This document shows, piece after piece, positions 15,176 to 23,801 of a stretch of DNA of 64,000 nucleotides (the stretch's first letter is position 1; each line of letters begins with the position of its first letter). The DNA is from Bacteroidales bacterium (GTDB lineage Bacteria > Bacteroidota > Bacteroidia > Bacteroidales > VadinHA17). Location: assembly GCA_003142255.1 (NCBI GenBank), contig PLLO01000018.1, positions 62,001 through 126,000 of the forward strand, read 5' to 3'. The translations under genes and the position numbers were made by a program. The notes under the pieces are model-generated. The model was given only the letters and a program-made list of their open reading frames with translations, was not told the DNA's origin and ran no database searches.

Positions 15176-15883
15176 TCAGTTGCAAATCAGTGTTCCGGTT
15201 TTTACTCCCTCGATCAGCTTTATCAGGTTTCCCTTTTTATTCATGTCGAAAACGACAATGGGCATATTATTGTCGCGGCACATTGTAAAGGCGGTGGAGT
15301 CCATTATTTTAAGCCTTCTGACAATCACCTCCTCGAATGATAAGGAATCAAATTTTTCAGCTTTGGGATCCTTCTCCGGATCAGCTGTGTAGACGCCATC
15401 GACGCGTGTGCCCTTTAGAAGGACATCAGCTCCGGTTTCGACTGCTCTCAGTGCAGCCGCAGTATCTGTCGTAAAGAAAGGATTGCCTGTTCCGCCTGCC
15501 AGGATGCAAACTGAGCCTTTCTTCATCTCTTCAAGAACCTTATCGCGGTTATAAAGCTCGCCGACAGGCTCCATTCTGATTGATGTGAAAACGGTTGACT
15601 TACCGCCAAGCCTTCTTATAGCGCTTTCCAGGGCAAGGCTGTTAATGATAGTAGCGAGCATTCCCATATGGTCGCCCTTAACCCTGTCGAACCCGGATTC
15701 AGTTCCACTCAGTCCACGGAAGATATTGCCTCCGCCTATAACCACGGCGACCTCGCATTTTTTATTAACGGCTTCGATAATCTGTCTGGCATATTCTTCA
15801 AGTACGCTCTCGTTTATCCCATGGTTGCCTTTCCCTGCCAGTGATTCACCGCTAAGCTTTAACAATATCCTGGAATATTTCAT
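15176..15883 (-). CDS. pyrH: UMP kinase
   Basis: The hexameric bacterial UMP kinase phosphorylates UMP to UDP with ATP. The 235-residue protein shows RILLKLSGESL, VAVVIGGGNIFRG, DHMGMLATIINSLAL and GTGNPFFTTDTAAALRA, all typical of the amino-acid kinase fold version of PyrH. It is separated from tsf by a terminator, so pyrH-frr may be transcribed apart from the ribosomal protein genes; an imperfect -7 element (TAATTTCG on the minus strand, 15906-15913) lies 23 bases upstream. Confidence 0.97.
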   Translation of the reverse strand: MKYSRILLKLSGESLAGKGNHGINESVLEEYARQIIEAVNKKCEVAVVIGGGNIFRGLSGTESGFDRVKGDHMGMLATIINSLALESAIRRLGGKSTVFTSIRMEPVGELYNRDKVLEEMKKGSVCILAGGTGNPFFTTDTAAALRAVETGADVLLKGTRVDGVYTADPEKDPKAEKFDSLSFEEVIVRRLKIMDSTAFTMCRDNNMPIVVFDMNKKGNLIKLIEGVKTGTLICN

Positions 15884-15913
15884 ATTACATATATTAAGAT
15901 CATTACGAAATTA

Positions 15914-15942
15914 GTAAAAAAAATGGCGCCCTGGAGCGCCAC
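15914..15942 (-). terminator. Rho-independent terminator after tsf
   Basis: On the minus strand TGGCGC-tccagg-GCGCCA (15924-15941) is followed by eight T residues. It lies 28 bases after the tsf stop and before pyrH. Confidence 0.8.
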
Positions 15943-15969
15943 ATTAATTATTGAACTATTGATTTACGT

Positions 15970-16800
15970 TTATAAATTGAGTGTAAATCTTTTAAAACCT
16001 GTCACTGATAAGTCTTTATCGACTGATTTCAGGTACTGGCCAATTGTCTGTTTGTTATCTTTAACAAATTCCTGGTTAAGAAGCGTACTCTCCTTGAAAA
16101 ACTTACCAAGCTTGCCCTGTGCGATCTTATCAAGCATCTCTTCGGGTTTGCCGTCAAGGCGTGCCTGTTCCCTTCCTATCTCGAGTTCCTGGGCAACTGT
16201 TTTCTCGGGAACGTCAGCTTTATCGACTGCAACAGGATTCATTGCGGCAACCTGCATGGCGACATCCTTGTAAACCTGTACATCAAGACCTGCTTTAGTA
16301 AAACCAACGAGGGTTGCAAGCCTGTTTCCGGGGTGAATGTATGCCTGAACGTGGGCAGCTTCAATTTTCTCAAAATAAGAGAGATCGAGTTTTTCACCGA
16401 TGATTCCCACAAATTCAATTATTTTCCCGCCGACAGCACTGCCTTCCATTGGGAGTGCCTTGAGTGCCTCAAGGTCAGCAGGATTCTTTGCCAGAGCGAT
16501 ATCAATTATCTTGTTTGCGAGCTCCTGGAATTTGGCATTTTTAGCAACGAAATCAGTTTCGCTGTTCAGGACGGTCATTACGCCGAGCTTACCATTTGAG
16601 GCAACTTTTGCAAGTACAACACCTTCAGTAGCTTCCCTGTCGGCACGCTTATTTGCAACAGCCTGTCCCTTTTCGCGTATAATTTCAATTGCCTTGTCGA
16701 AATTGCCGTCGCTTTCTTCAAGAGCTTTTTTGCAGTCCATCATTCCTGCAAGGGTAACTCTTCTCAGTTTTGCAACATCGGCAGCATTTATTGTAGCCAT
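15970..16800 (-). CDS. tsf: Elongation factor Ts
   Basis: EF-Ts exchanges GDP on EF-Tu. The 276-residue protein has the N-terminal UBA-like module with LRRVTLAGMMDCKKALEESD and AIEIIREKGQA, then the core contact segment LNSETDFVAKN and the C-terminal dimerisation domain. It follows rpsB by 29 bases on the same strand, the standard order, and is closed by a strong terminator. Confidence 0.97.
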   Translation of the reverse strand: MATINAADVAKLRRVTLAGMMDCKKALEESDGNFDKAIEIIREKGQAVANKRADREATEGVVLAKVASNGKLGVMTVLNSETDFVAKNAKFQELANKIIDIALAKNPADLEALKALPMEGSAVGGKIIEFVGIIGEKLDLSYFEKIEAAHVQAYIHPGNRLATLVGFTKAGLDVQVYKDVAMQVAAMNPVAVDKADVPEKTVAQELEIGREQARLDGKPEEMLDKIAQGKLGKFFKESTLLNQEFVKDNKQTIGQYLKSVDKDLSVTGFKRFTLNL

Positions 16801-16829
16801 TATTATTTCAGTATTAAAATCAAATTCTG

Positions 16830-17714
16830 TTATTTCTTTTTCTCTTCTGATTCTTCAGCAGTTCCTTCAGATTCGTCATCGGAATCATCTTTATCTGCAT
16901 CATCCTCATTCTCTTCTTCATCTTCTTCGACAAGAGCTTCGATCAGGGCTGGAGAGATATCTTTCGACTCAAGGTCTTTCCTTAAGCTTTTCTTCTCTCC
17001 TTTACTGGGTTCCTTGTCTTTTTCAAGTTTTCTTTCGTTCAGTCCTTCCTCAATTGCCTGGCAGAGGATATTAATGATAAGCGAAATTGATTTTGAAGCG
17101 TCGTCATTTGCAGGAATCGGAAAATCAATGTCTGACGGGTCAGAATTGGTATCAACCATTGCAAACACAGGAATGCCGAGACGTTTTGCTTCACTGACGG
17201 CAATATGTTCCTTGCAAATATCAACAATAAAGAGAGCTGAGGGTAGGCGTGTAAGGTCGACAATGCTGCCGAGGTTCTTTTCAAGCTTGGCTCTCTGGCG
17301 GGTCACTTGCAGTCTTTCGCGTTTTGAAAGGTTTGTGAATGTTCCGTCAATTGCCATTTTGTCGATAGATCCCATTTTCTTGACTGCCTTCCTGATTGTA
17401 GGGAAGTTGGTAAGCATTCCCCCGGGCCAGCGCTCAGTAACATAAGGCATGTTTACCTGTTTTACTTTTTCGGCAACAATCTCTTTAGCTTGTTTTTTTG
17501 TGGCGACGAATAAGACTTTCTTTCCTGACCTTGCAATTTGCTTCATTGCTGAAGCTGCCTCATCAAGCTTTACGATAGTTTTTTCGAGGTCAATAATATG
17601 AATGCCGTTACGCTCCATAAAAATATAGGGAGCCATTGCGGGATTCCATTTTCTTTTAAGGTGTCCGAAATGAACACCAGCATCTAGTAATTCTTTAAAA
17701 TTTGTTCTGGGCAT
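16830..17714 (-). CDS. rpsB: Ribosomal protein S2 with long acidic tail
   Basis: Residues 1 to about 228 are a normal S2 (LLDAGVHFGHLKRKWNPAMA, FVATKKQAKE, ERWPGGMLTNFPTIRK, ANDDASKSISLIINIL). After that come about 65 residues of charged low-complexity tail, first lysine-rich, then strongly acidic (runs of E and D), ending EESEEKKK. Bacterial S2 is usually 230 to 250 residues, so at 294 this is long. The start at 17714 (MPRTNFKELL) matches the family. The preceding 102-base gap contains a possible stem-loop leader. Confidence 0.96.
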   Translation of the reverse strand: MPRTNFKELLDAGVHFGHLKRKWNPAMAPYIFMERNGIHIIDLEKTIVKLDEAASAMKQIARSGKKVLFVATKKQAKEIVAEKVKQVNMPYVTERWPGGMLTNFPTIRKAVKKMGSIDKMAIDGTFTNLSKRERLQVTRQRAKLEKNLGSIVDLTRLPSALFIVDICKEHIAVSEAKRLGIPVFAMVDTNSDPSDIDFPIPANDDASKSISLIINILCQAIEEGLNERKLEKDKEPSKGEKKSLRKDLESKDISPALIEALVEEDEEENEDDADKDDSDDESEGTAEESEEKKK

Positions 17715-17749
17715 TTTATATAATTTAAGTTTACATTCATTAAAATCAA

Positions 17750-17783
17750 TTGCAGAGTAGTTCCTTCAGGGAAGTCTTTGCAA
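17750..17783 (-). promoter_or_regulatory. Possible structured leader upstream of rpsB
   Basis: In the minus-strand transcript TTGCA...TGCAA form an outer stem and TTCC-CTGA-AGGAA an inner hairpin, 36 bases before the rpsB start. A ribosomal-protein leader that binds S2 is conceivable. No family match is claimed. Confidence 0.35.
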
Positions 17784-17816
17784 TTTAGATACTAAACTTG
17801 CTCAGTCCGGCAAATA

Positions 17817-18203
17817 CTAACGTTTACTGAACTGGAACCTTTTGCGGGCTTTTGGCCTGCCTGGTTTTTTTCTTTCTACTTCGCGCGGGTCGCGGGTGAC
17901 GAAACCATTAGCCTTAAGGGCTTTTTTGCTTTCCTCATCAATTTTTATGAGGGCTCTGGTAATGCCAAGACGAAGAGCTTCAGCCTGGCCTTTTACTCCG
18001 CCACCGTCAAGATTTACAACGATATCATATTTATCAGCAACATTCAAAAGAACCAGAGGCTGCGTTACGACATACTCAAGTGTTTCGGCTCCGAAATATT
18101 CTTTATAATCCCTGCCGTTAACAGTAATTTTGCCTTTGCCATCACTTAAAAATACCCTGGCAACGGCTGCTTTTCTTCTTCCGATAGCATTGATAACTTC
18201 CAT
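17817..18203 (-). CDS. rpsI: Ribosomal protein S9
   Basis: The 128-residue S9 has the N-terminal [14 protein letters not shown], the central [19 protein letters not shown] and the basic C-terminus ending [14 protein letters not shown], whose last arginine reaches the P-site tRNA. It follows rplM by 9 bases as in most bacteria. Confidence 0.98.
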   Translation of the reverse strand: MEVINAIGRRKAAVARVFLSDGKGKITVNGRDYKEYFGAETLEYVVTQPLVLLNVADKYDIVVNLDGGGVKGQAEALRLGITRALIKIDEESKKALKANGFVTRDPREVERKKPGRPKARKRFQFSKR

Positions 18204-18212
18204 ATCTGTTCC

Positions 18213-18665
18213 TTAGTTGTTTTTGAATTCTACTTTTTTGGGTTTCTGAGCTTCATGAGGATGCTCGGTGCCGGCATAAACATGCAGGTTCCTGAAAAGT
18301 TCGCTTCCAAGACGGTTCTTAGGGAGCATACCTTTGACAGCCATTTCGACAAGCCCTATCGGGTTCTTTTTAAGAACCTCCTCTGCAGTCGTGAATTTCT
18401 GTCCGCCGGGGTAACCGGTGTACCTTACATATTCCTTATCTGACATTTTCTTGCCTGTCAGGGCAACTTTCTCTGCATTGATCACAACAACATTATCGCC
18501 GCAATCAACATGAGGAGTGAAATTTGTCTTGTGCTTTCCCCTCAACATGTTGGCAACCAATGATGCAAAACGGCCAAGAACTGCTCCTTCAGCATCAATT
18601 ATTACCCACTCTTTGTTGACAGTTGCCTTATTTGCCGATACTGTCTTATAACTTAAGGTGTTCAC
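18213..18665 (-). CDS. rplM: Ribosomal protein L13
   Basis: The 150-residue L13 shows WVIIDAEGAVLGRFASLVAN, MLRGKHKTNFTPHVDCGDNV, RYTGYPGG and the MLPKNRLG motif. The reading frame begins with GTG at 18665, giving MNTLSYKTV, in agreement with family length; there is no nearby ATG. It opens the rplM-rpsI-rpsB-tsf run and has a candidate promoter upstream. Confidence 0.97.
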   Translation of the reverse strand: MNTLSYKTVSANKATVNKEWVIIDAEGAVLGRFASLVANMLRGKHKTNFTPHVDCGDNVVVINAEKVALTGKKMSDKEYVRYTGYPGGQKFTTAEEVLKKNPIGLVEMAVKGMLPKNRLGSELFRNLHVYAGTEHPHEAQKPKKVEFKNN

Positions 18666-18729
18666 TTGTACTTAATTTTTTAATTGATACACTTATACTT
18701 AATGTAAAAACCCTTTTATTTCGGGTCTG

Positions 18730-18737
18730 CAAAAATA
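18730..18737 (-). promoter_or_regulatory. Candidate -7 element of the rplM operon
   Basis: The minus strand reads TATTTTTG, an exact match to TAnnTTTG, about 65 bases upstream of the rplM GTG. No clear TTTG is seen at the -33 position. Confidence 0.45.
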
Positions 18738-18841
18738 CAACATATTTATTAAAAAAAAAGAATATTACCGAGAATTTATTTCCGGTGAAAGAAACTAAGC
18801 TTATTTTTACATTCCCTTTTAAGTTAAAAATCTGTTTGAAA

Positions 18842-19312
18842 ATGAAAGATGAATTAACGCTTCTTCACCATGCAATTTCACTGGCAAAAAAGAGCATCAG
18901 GGATGGAGGAGGCCCATTCGGTGCTGTTATCGCCAGGGATGGGAAAATCATCGCGGAGGCAAACAATATGGTCATAACTTCTCACGACCCCACAGCTCAC
19001 GCTGAAATACTGGCAATAAGAAAAGCCTCTGCAGCGTTAAGATCCCACGACCTTTCGGATTGTGTCATTTATGCTTCATGCGAACCCTGCCCTATGTGCC
19101 TCGGTGCCATATACTGGTCAGGTATTAAAAGAGTTGTGTACGCCGCAGGCAGAAAAGATGCTGCAGATGCCGGATTTAACGACAGCCTGATCTATGACGA
19201 GATAATCCTGAACCCTTCGGAAAGAAAAGTGGCTTTTATCAAGGACTCCAATGCCGGGGGTAAGGAAGTTTTTAAAGAGTGGGATAAATATGAAGGGAAA
19301 ATCCCATACTGA
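18842..19312 (+). CDS. guaD: Guanine deaminase (cytidine deaminase superfamily)
   Basis: The product is a 156-residue zinc deaminase with the HAE motif (DPTAHAEILAIRKA) and PCPMC (ASCEPCPMCLGAIYWSGIKR). The DPTAHAE and GFNDS/IYDEI segments and the C-terminal ..Y ending are those of GuaD, which converts guanine to xanthine, rather than of the tRNA adenosine deaminase TadA. Met at 18842 fits the family; the longer upstream frame is AT-rich leader. The end overlaps the start of the DNA glycosylase gene by 23 bases, suggesting co-translation. Confidence 0.9.
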   Translation: MKDELTLLHHAISLAKKSIRDGGGPFGAVIARDGKIIAEANNMVITSHDPTAHAEILAIRKASAALRSHDLSDCVIYASCEPCPMCLGAIYWSGIKRVVYAAGRKDAADAGFNDSLIYDEIILNPSERKVAFIKDSNAGGKEVFKEWDKYEGKIPY

Positions 19313-19835
19313 ACCACTTAAAGGCGCCAGACTCTCGTCAGCATTCTTCACCCGCGATGTTCTTTTTGTCGCCCCCGAACTCGTCGGGAAAAAAATTGCC
19401 ATCAGCCAGGGCGACGGTAAAATCCGGAGATTTTTAATCACGGAAACAGAAGCTTATCGCGGACCGGAAGATCTGGCATGTCATGCCAGTAAGGGGAGAA
19501 CTCCCAGGACTGAGGTGATGTTTCACAGCGGTGGAAGGATATATGTATATTTTGTGTACGGGATGTACTGGATGCTTAATTTTGTCGCCGGTGGCGAAAA
19601 CAATCCCCAGGCTGCATTAATCCGCGGAATTGAAGGATTTAACGGACCCGGTAAACTTACAAGGACGCTTGGCATTGACCGGTCGTTTTACGGAGTTGAC
19701 CTGGCTACATCCGAGCGGATATGGGTCGAGGATGCCGGTATTTACCCGGAGATAAAAACCGGACCCAGAGTAGGGATCAATTATGCAGGGGATCCATGGA
19801 TAAGAAAGCCCTGGAGATACTGGATTGATTTATAA
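19290..19835 (+). CDS. 3-methyladenine DNA glycosylase (AAG/MPG family)
   Basis: This base-excision repair enzyme of the MPG fold removes alkylated purines. The 181-residue protein has LSSAFFTRDVLFVAPELVGK, the catalytic region ITETEAYRGPEDLACHAS with Glu as general base, RTEVMFHSGGRIYVYFVYGM and the GPGKLTRTLGI / RVGINYA motifs. Start at 19290 (MKGKSHTEP) is preferred; an ATG at 19251 would overlap guaD by 62 bases. It is linked to guaD by overlap. Confidence 0.93.
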   Translation: MKGKSHTEPLKGARLSSAFFTRDVLFVAPELVGKKIAISQGDGKIRRFLITETEAYRGPEDLACHASKGRTPRTEVMFHSGGRIYVYFVYGMYWMLNFVAGGENNPQAALIRGIEGFNGPGKLTRTLGIDRSFYGVDLATSERIWVEDAGIYPEIKTGPRVGINYAGDPWIRKPWRYWIDL

Positions 19836-19860
19836 CTGATATGTCCTTCGTGATATCCTT

Positions 19861-19902
19861 TGTGTCCTTTGTGGTAAAAAAGGTTTAACCACAAAGGCAC
19901 AC
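19861..19902. repeat. Intergenic inverted repeat of the ACCACAAAGG type
   Basis: CCTTTGTGGT (19866-19875) and ACCACAAAGG (19888-19897) form a perfect 10-bp stem around 12 bases, followed by related CACAAAGG fragments up to about 19938. Repeats of this kind are frequent in Bacteroidota intergenic DNA. It may also act as a transcription end for the glycosylase gene. Confidence 0.55.
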
Positions 19903-20048
19903 TAAGTACACGCAAAGGAACACAAAGGTGTACATGACTAAAACCGAAAATATCAACAAGTTAAAATGGTGTTAAATAATTAACAGCTTAGGCCCATATT
20001 GTAAATTTTTGCGTTCTTTGTTTTCTCAATTTATAAAATCGATCATTT

Positions 20049-23000
20049 ATGGATCCTATGATGGCCAAATATCGCCGTTGGAATAATATTACCGGAGGGC
20101 TGATGTTTCTGATATCTGCTATTGTCTACCTGATGACCGTCGAACCGACAATAAGTTTCTGGGATTGCGGCGAGTTTATTCTTGCGGCCAACAGGCTACA
20201 GGTTGGCCATCCTCCCGGAGCGCCGCTCTTTCTTATGATGGGAAGGATTGCTGCCCTGTTTGCAGGTAGCGACGCTGCCAAAGTACCTTTGATGATCAAC
20301 AGGCTTTCGGCGCTTTGCAGCGGACTGGCAATTATGTTCCTGTTCTGGACAATCACGCACCTTGTGCGCAGGATTTTTACAAGAAACAACGCGCTTGAAG
20401 AAAAACATATTATTGTCATTCTCGCCAGCGGAGTCATTGGTTCCCTGGCTTATACCTTCTCCGACACCTTCTGGTTTTCGGCAGTTGAGGGCGAGCTGTA
20501 TGCACTATCGTCTCTTATTCTCGGCCTTGTTTTCTGGGCTATGCTGAAATGGGAAGAGGAAGCAGATGAACCCACCTCCGGGAGGTGGATTATACTTATC
20601 GCCTATATCATGGGTCTGGGGCTTGGTGTGCATAGGCTCAACCTTCTGGTGATTCCGGTTCTTGTTTTTGTATATTATTTCAGAAAGTACGAGGTCACCA
20701 CCATAGGATTTATTAAGACTTTGTTGCTCGCAGTATTCCTGCTCTGGATAATGGTGTTCGTACTAATGCCGGGAGCTCCCGCCGTAGCCGGGTGGTTTGA
20801 GCTTCTCTTTGTAAACGTTCTCGGATTGCCTTATAATTCGGGATTGTTCTTCTTCGTGGCCCTTACAATTGCTGCATTGGTTTTCGGTATAAGATATTCA
20901 ATAAAGAGCAGGAGGGTGATCTTTAATTATATAATAACCTGCCTTGCTGTGATAATGATAGGTTATTCATCGTATGCAATGATCATGATAAGATCTTCTG
21001 CACGACCCCCGATGAACCAGAATAATCCTGCCGATGTTTTTTCACTTTCCTATTATATCAATATGGAGCAATATGGAAGCTCTCCGAAATTCTACGGGAA
21101 CTATTATACAGCACCAGTTACCAGTATGAAGAAAGTGATTGCAGGCTATAATAAATCAGATGGGAAGTATAAGCCGTACTACAGGCCTGAATATCAATAT
21201 GAACAGATCTTCGAGACGGTCTTCCCGCGCATGTTCAGCCAGGATCCCGATCATGAAGCTTCATATAAATACTGGGGGAAAGTAGAAGGCAGAAAGTATT
21301 CCGTCAACTCCAACTCCGGAAAGGAAACGATTGTTTGTCCCACTTTTGGCGAAAATCTCCGGTTTTTCTTCAGGTACCAGATCGGATTTATGTATATGAG
21401 GTATTTCATGTGGAATTTTGCCGGCAGGCAAAATGATATTGAAGGCGACGGTAACAAAATCCATGGCAACTGGATAAGCGGAATAAATTTCATTGACGAA
21501 GCCCGCCTCGGTAAAATTGATGAATTCCCGTCAGACCTGAAAAAAAATCCTGCCAACAACAAGTATTACCTGCTCCCGCTGATTATTGGTCTTGCAGGCA
21601 TGGTGTGGCAGTATAAGAAAGACCGGAATGGCTTTGTACTTGTGCTTGCCTTCTTTCTGATGACAGGACTGGCAATTATTCTATACCTTAACCAGAGCCC
21701 CAACCAGCCAAGGGAGCGAGACTATGCTTATGCAGGTTCTTTTTATGCATTTACAATATGGATAGGCTTTGGATTTTTGAGCGTTTACGAGATGTTTAGT
21801 AAATTCCTGAGGCATAATGCTGCGACAGCTTTGACATTTGTGCTGCTTCTGGCAGCCTGTCCGGTTCTTATGGCTGACCAGAACTGGGACGATCATGACA
21901 GATCCGGACGATACACAGCACGTGATATTGGTGCCAATTACCTGGAATCCTGCGCGCCGAACAGCATACTATTCACTTATGGAGATAACGATTCATTCCC
22001 CGTCTGGTGTGTCCAGGATGTATTGGGAATAAGGCAGGATGTCAGGGTAGCAAACCTTAGCTATATTCAGGCAGGATGGTACATTGATATGATGAGGCAG
22101 AAAGCATTCAAATCTGACCCGCTGCCTTTTACTCTGCCATCTGAAAAATATGTCGAAGGGACAAGAACTCAGCTTCCGGTAAATAACAGGATAAATAAAT
22201 CCGTCGACATCAGAGATGTTGTGAAGTTTGCCGGACAGGACGATAAGAAATTCATGATCGATGCCAGCGGACAGGGCGATTATACGAATTACCTGCCTTC
22301 AAATAAGCTCGAGATACAGGTTGATACATCGCTTGTTCTTGCAAACGGAACCGTCAGCAGTCGTTTCAGGAACAGAATGGTCTCTCCGATGATATGGGAA
22401 TATTCCGATAGCTACGCTTACAAGGGCGATCTTGCGATCATGGATCTTTTATCGAACAATGGCTGGAAGAGGCCTGTATATATTTCAACTACAGTTCCTG
22501 CAGACCAGTACAAGGGTCTGGAAAAATATTTTATCCAGGAGGGGATGGCCTACAGAATAGCTCCCGTCAAAACTGAAGGCGCCGAGCAGGGCGAATATGG
22601 CTCCATCGACCCTGATGCCATGTACGACAATATGATGAATAAGTTCAAATGGGGCAATGCTGCTGATCCTCATGTTTATCTCGACGAAAACAACCGAAGG
22701 ATGTTCGTTAACTTCAGAAGGCTGTTCGGAAATCTCGGCAATGCACTGCTCCAGACTGGTGATACCACAAGGGCCATTGAGGCTGTTAGGAAGGGAATAG
22801 GAGTTGTGCCGGCAGATAAGCTTCCACACGACTATTTCTCGATTGTGCTTGCAGAGGATCTTATTAAGGCGGGTCACGTTGAGGAGGGCATGAGACTGCT
22901 TGACAATATTATCGGCTATGCCGACCAGTATCTTTCGTATGCGGTCAGGCTCAGAAGCACTCAGCGCTTCGGTCTGGATTATTCCACAGGCATAAATATG

Positions 23001-23117
23001 CAGGCTCTTCTCGATATTTACAACATGTCGGTAAAAATGAAGATGGATTCACTGACTAAAAGCGTTGAGCCATTAGTCAATAAATATTATACCCAGCTTT
23101 ATCGCGCAAATAAATGA
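20049..23117 (+). CDS. DUF2723 giant multi-pass membrane protein
   Basis: The 1022-residue protein begins with the DUF2723 signature (about 15-180: ISAIVYLMTVEPTISFWDCG, EFILAANRLQVGHPPGAPLF), which is the conserved acidic and glycine-rich first loop of a GT-C-like protein O-mannosyltransferase-type fold. About a dozen membrane helices occupy residues 15 to 640, including NQSPNQPRERDYAYAGSFYA in a conserved loop, and a soluble C-terminal region (about 640-1022) carries helical TPR-like repeats near the end. In Bacteroidota this family is ubiquitous and thought to glycosylate exported proteins. Its stop overlaps the start of the deacetylase by four bases (ATGA). Confidence 0.88.
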   Translation: MDPMMAKYRRWNNITGGLMFLISAIVYLMTVEPTISFWDCGEFILAANRLQVGHPPGAPLFLMMGRIAALFAGSDAAKVPLMINRLSALCSGLAIMFLFWTITHLVRRIFTRNNALEEKHIIVILASGVIGSLAYTFSDTFWFSAVEGELYALSSLILGLVFWAMLKWEEEADEPTSGRWIILIAYIMGLGLGVHRLNLLVIPVLVFVYYFRKYEVTTIGFIKTLLLAVFLLWIMVFVLMPGAPAVAGWFELLFVNVLGLPYNSGLFFFVALTIAALVFGIRYSIKSRRVIFNYIITCLAVIMIGYSSYAMIMIRSSARPPMNQNNPADVFSLSYYINMEQYGSSPKFYGNYYTAPVTSMKKVIAGYNKSDGKYKPYYRPEYQYEQIFETVFPRMFSQDPDHEASYKYWGKVEGRKYSVNSNSGKETIVCPTFGENLRFFFRYQIGFMYMRYFMWNFAGRQNDIEGDGNKIHGNWISGINFIDEARLGKIDEFPSDLKKNPANNKYYLLPLIIGLAGMVWQYKKDRNGFVLVLAFFLMTGLAIILYLNQSPNQPRERDYAYAGSFYAFTIWIGFGFLSVYEMFSKFLRHNAATALTFVLLLAACPVLMADQNWDDHDRSGRYTARDIGANYLESCAPNSILFTYGDNDSFPVWCVQDVLGIRQDVRVANLSYIQAGWYIDMMRQKAFKSDPLPFTLPSEKYVEGTRTQLPVNNRINKSVDIRDVVKFAGQDDKKFMIDASGQGDYTNYLPSNKLEIQVDTSLVLANGTVSSRFRNRMVSPMIWEYSDSYAYKGDLAIMDLLSNNGWKRPVYISTTVPADQYKGLEKYFIQEGMAYRIAPVKTEGAEQGEYGSIDPDAMYDNMMNKFKWGNAADPHVYLDENNRRMFVNFRRLFGNLGNALLQTGDTTRAIEAVRKGIGVVPADKLPHDYFSIVLAEDLIKAGHVEEGMRLLDNIIGYADQYLSYAVRLRSTQRFGLDYSTGINMQALLDIYNMSVKMKMDSLTKSVEPLVNKYYTQLYRANK

Positions 23118-23722
23118 CCATGAGGCTTTTCAGGCCATGTATCTTTTCAGGCTGGCTTTATCCGGAGGCCCTCTTCAGGATAAAGTCAACTGAAAAGATG
23201 CTTTGCCTCACCTTTGATGACGGACCTGACCCCGTCTCCACGCCTGGTCTGCTTGACATCCTCGACCAGTACCATGTAAAAGCTGTTTTCTTCTGTTCAG
23301 GGCAGGCTGCAGAAAAATATCCTTCACTGGTGGAGAAAATCAAAGAGAAGGGACATATTGCAGGCAATCACAGTTTTTCTCATATTGACGGCTGGAAAAC
23401 AAATACTGAAGATTATTGCGAAAATGCAGATCATGCTTCCCGTTTTCTGCCGGGAAGATTGTTCCGTCCTCCCTATGGACGGATCACGATTTCCCAGTAC
23501 AGGAAGCTTAAGAAAAAATTCAGGATTGTATTCTGGGATCTGATGGCTTATGATTTTGATGCTGGTTTCGGTGCTGCCCGATCACTGTCAGTACTCAAAC
23601 GGAAGATTAGGAGGGGATCGGTGATCGTTTTGCACGATAAACCTCAATCTTCAGCAAATTCAATTCTGCCGGAGTTTCTTAACTCAGCAATCTCAAGGGG
23701 ATACAGGTTTGTGCTCCCATAG
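23114..23722 (+). CDS. Polysaccharide deacetylase (CE4)
   Basis: A 202-residue NodB-homology domain protein. Motif 1 is TFDDGPDPVSTPG with the two Asp residues, motif 2 HSFSH (metal His pair), motif 3 RPPYGR, motif 4 near DLMAYDFDA and motif 5 VIVLHDK. It should remove acetyl groups from an N-acetylglucosamine-containing polymer. No clear signal peptide is seen at the N-terminus, so its compartment is uncertain. Translationally coupled to the DUF2723 gene upstream. Confidence 0.92.
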   Translation: MTMRLFRPCIFSGWLYPEALFRIKSTEKMLCLTFDDGPDPVSTPGLLDILDQYHVKAVFFCSGQAAEKYPSLVEKIKEKGHIAGNHSFSHIDGWKTNTEDYCENADHASRFLPGRLFRPPYGRITISQYRKLKKKFRIVFWDLMAYDFDAGFGAARSLSVLKRKIRRGSVIVLHDKPQSSANSILPEFLNSAISRGYRFVLP

Positions 23723-23772
23723 AAGGTTAATAAACTGGTCAGGTCCGGGTTTTATTTTTCAGATTGAAATAT

Positions 23773-23780
23773 TACATTTG
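23773..23780 (+). promoter_or_regulatory. Candidate -7 element of purD
   Basis: TACATTTG matches TAnnTTTG exactly and lies 21 bases before the purD ATG, implying a very short leader. No clear TTTG at -33. Confidence 0.4.
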
Positions 23781-23801
23781 GATACCTTAATAACCTGAAG
23801 A

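Noticed and set aside
16400-17074. Plus-strand open frame across tsf and rpsB
   Set aside because: Shadow of two certain ribosomal/translation genes on the other strand.
18842-19312. tRNA adenosine deaminase TadA
   Set aside because: DPTAHAE and the GFNDS..IYDEI segment fit guanine deaminase better than TadA.
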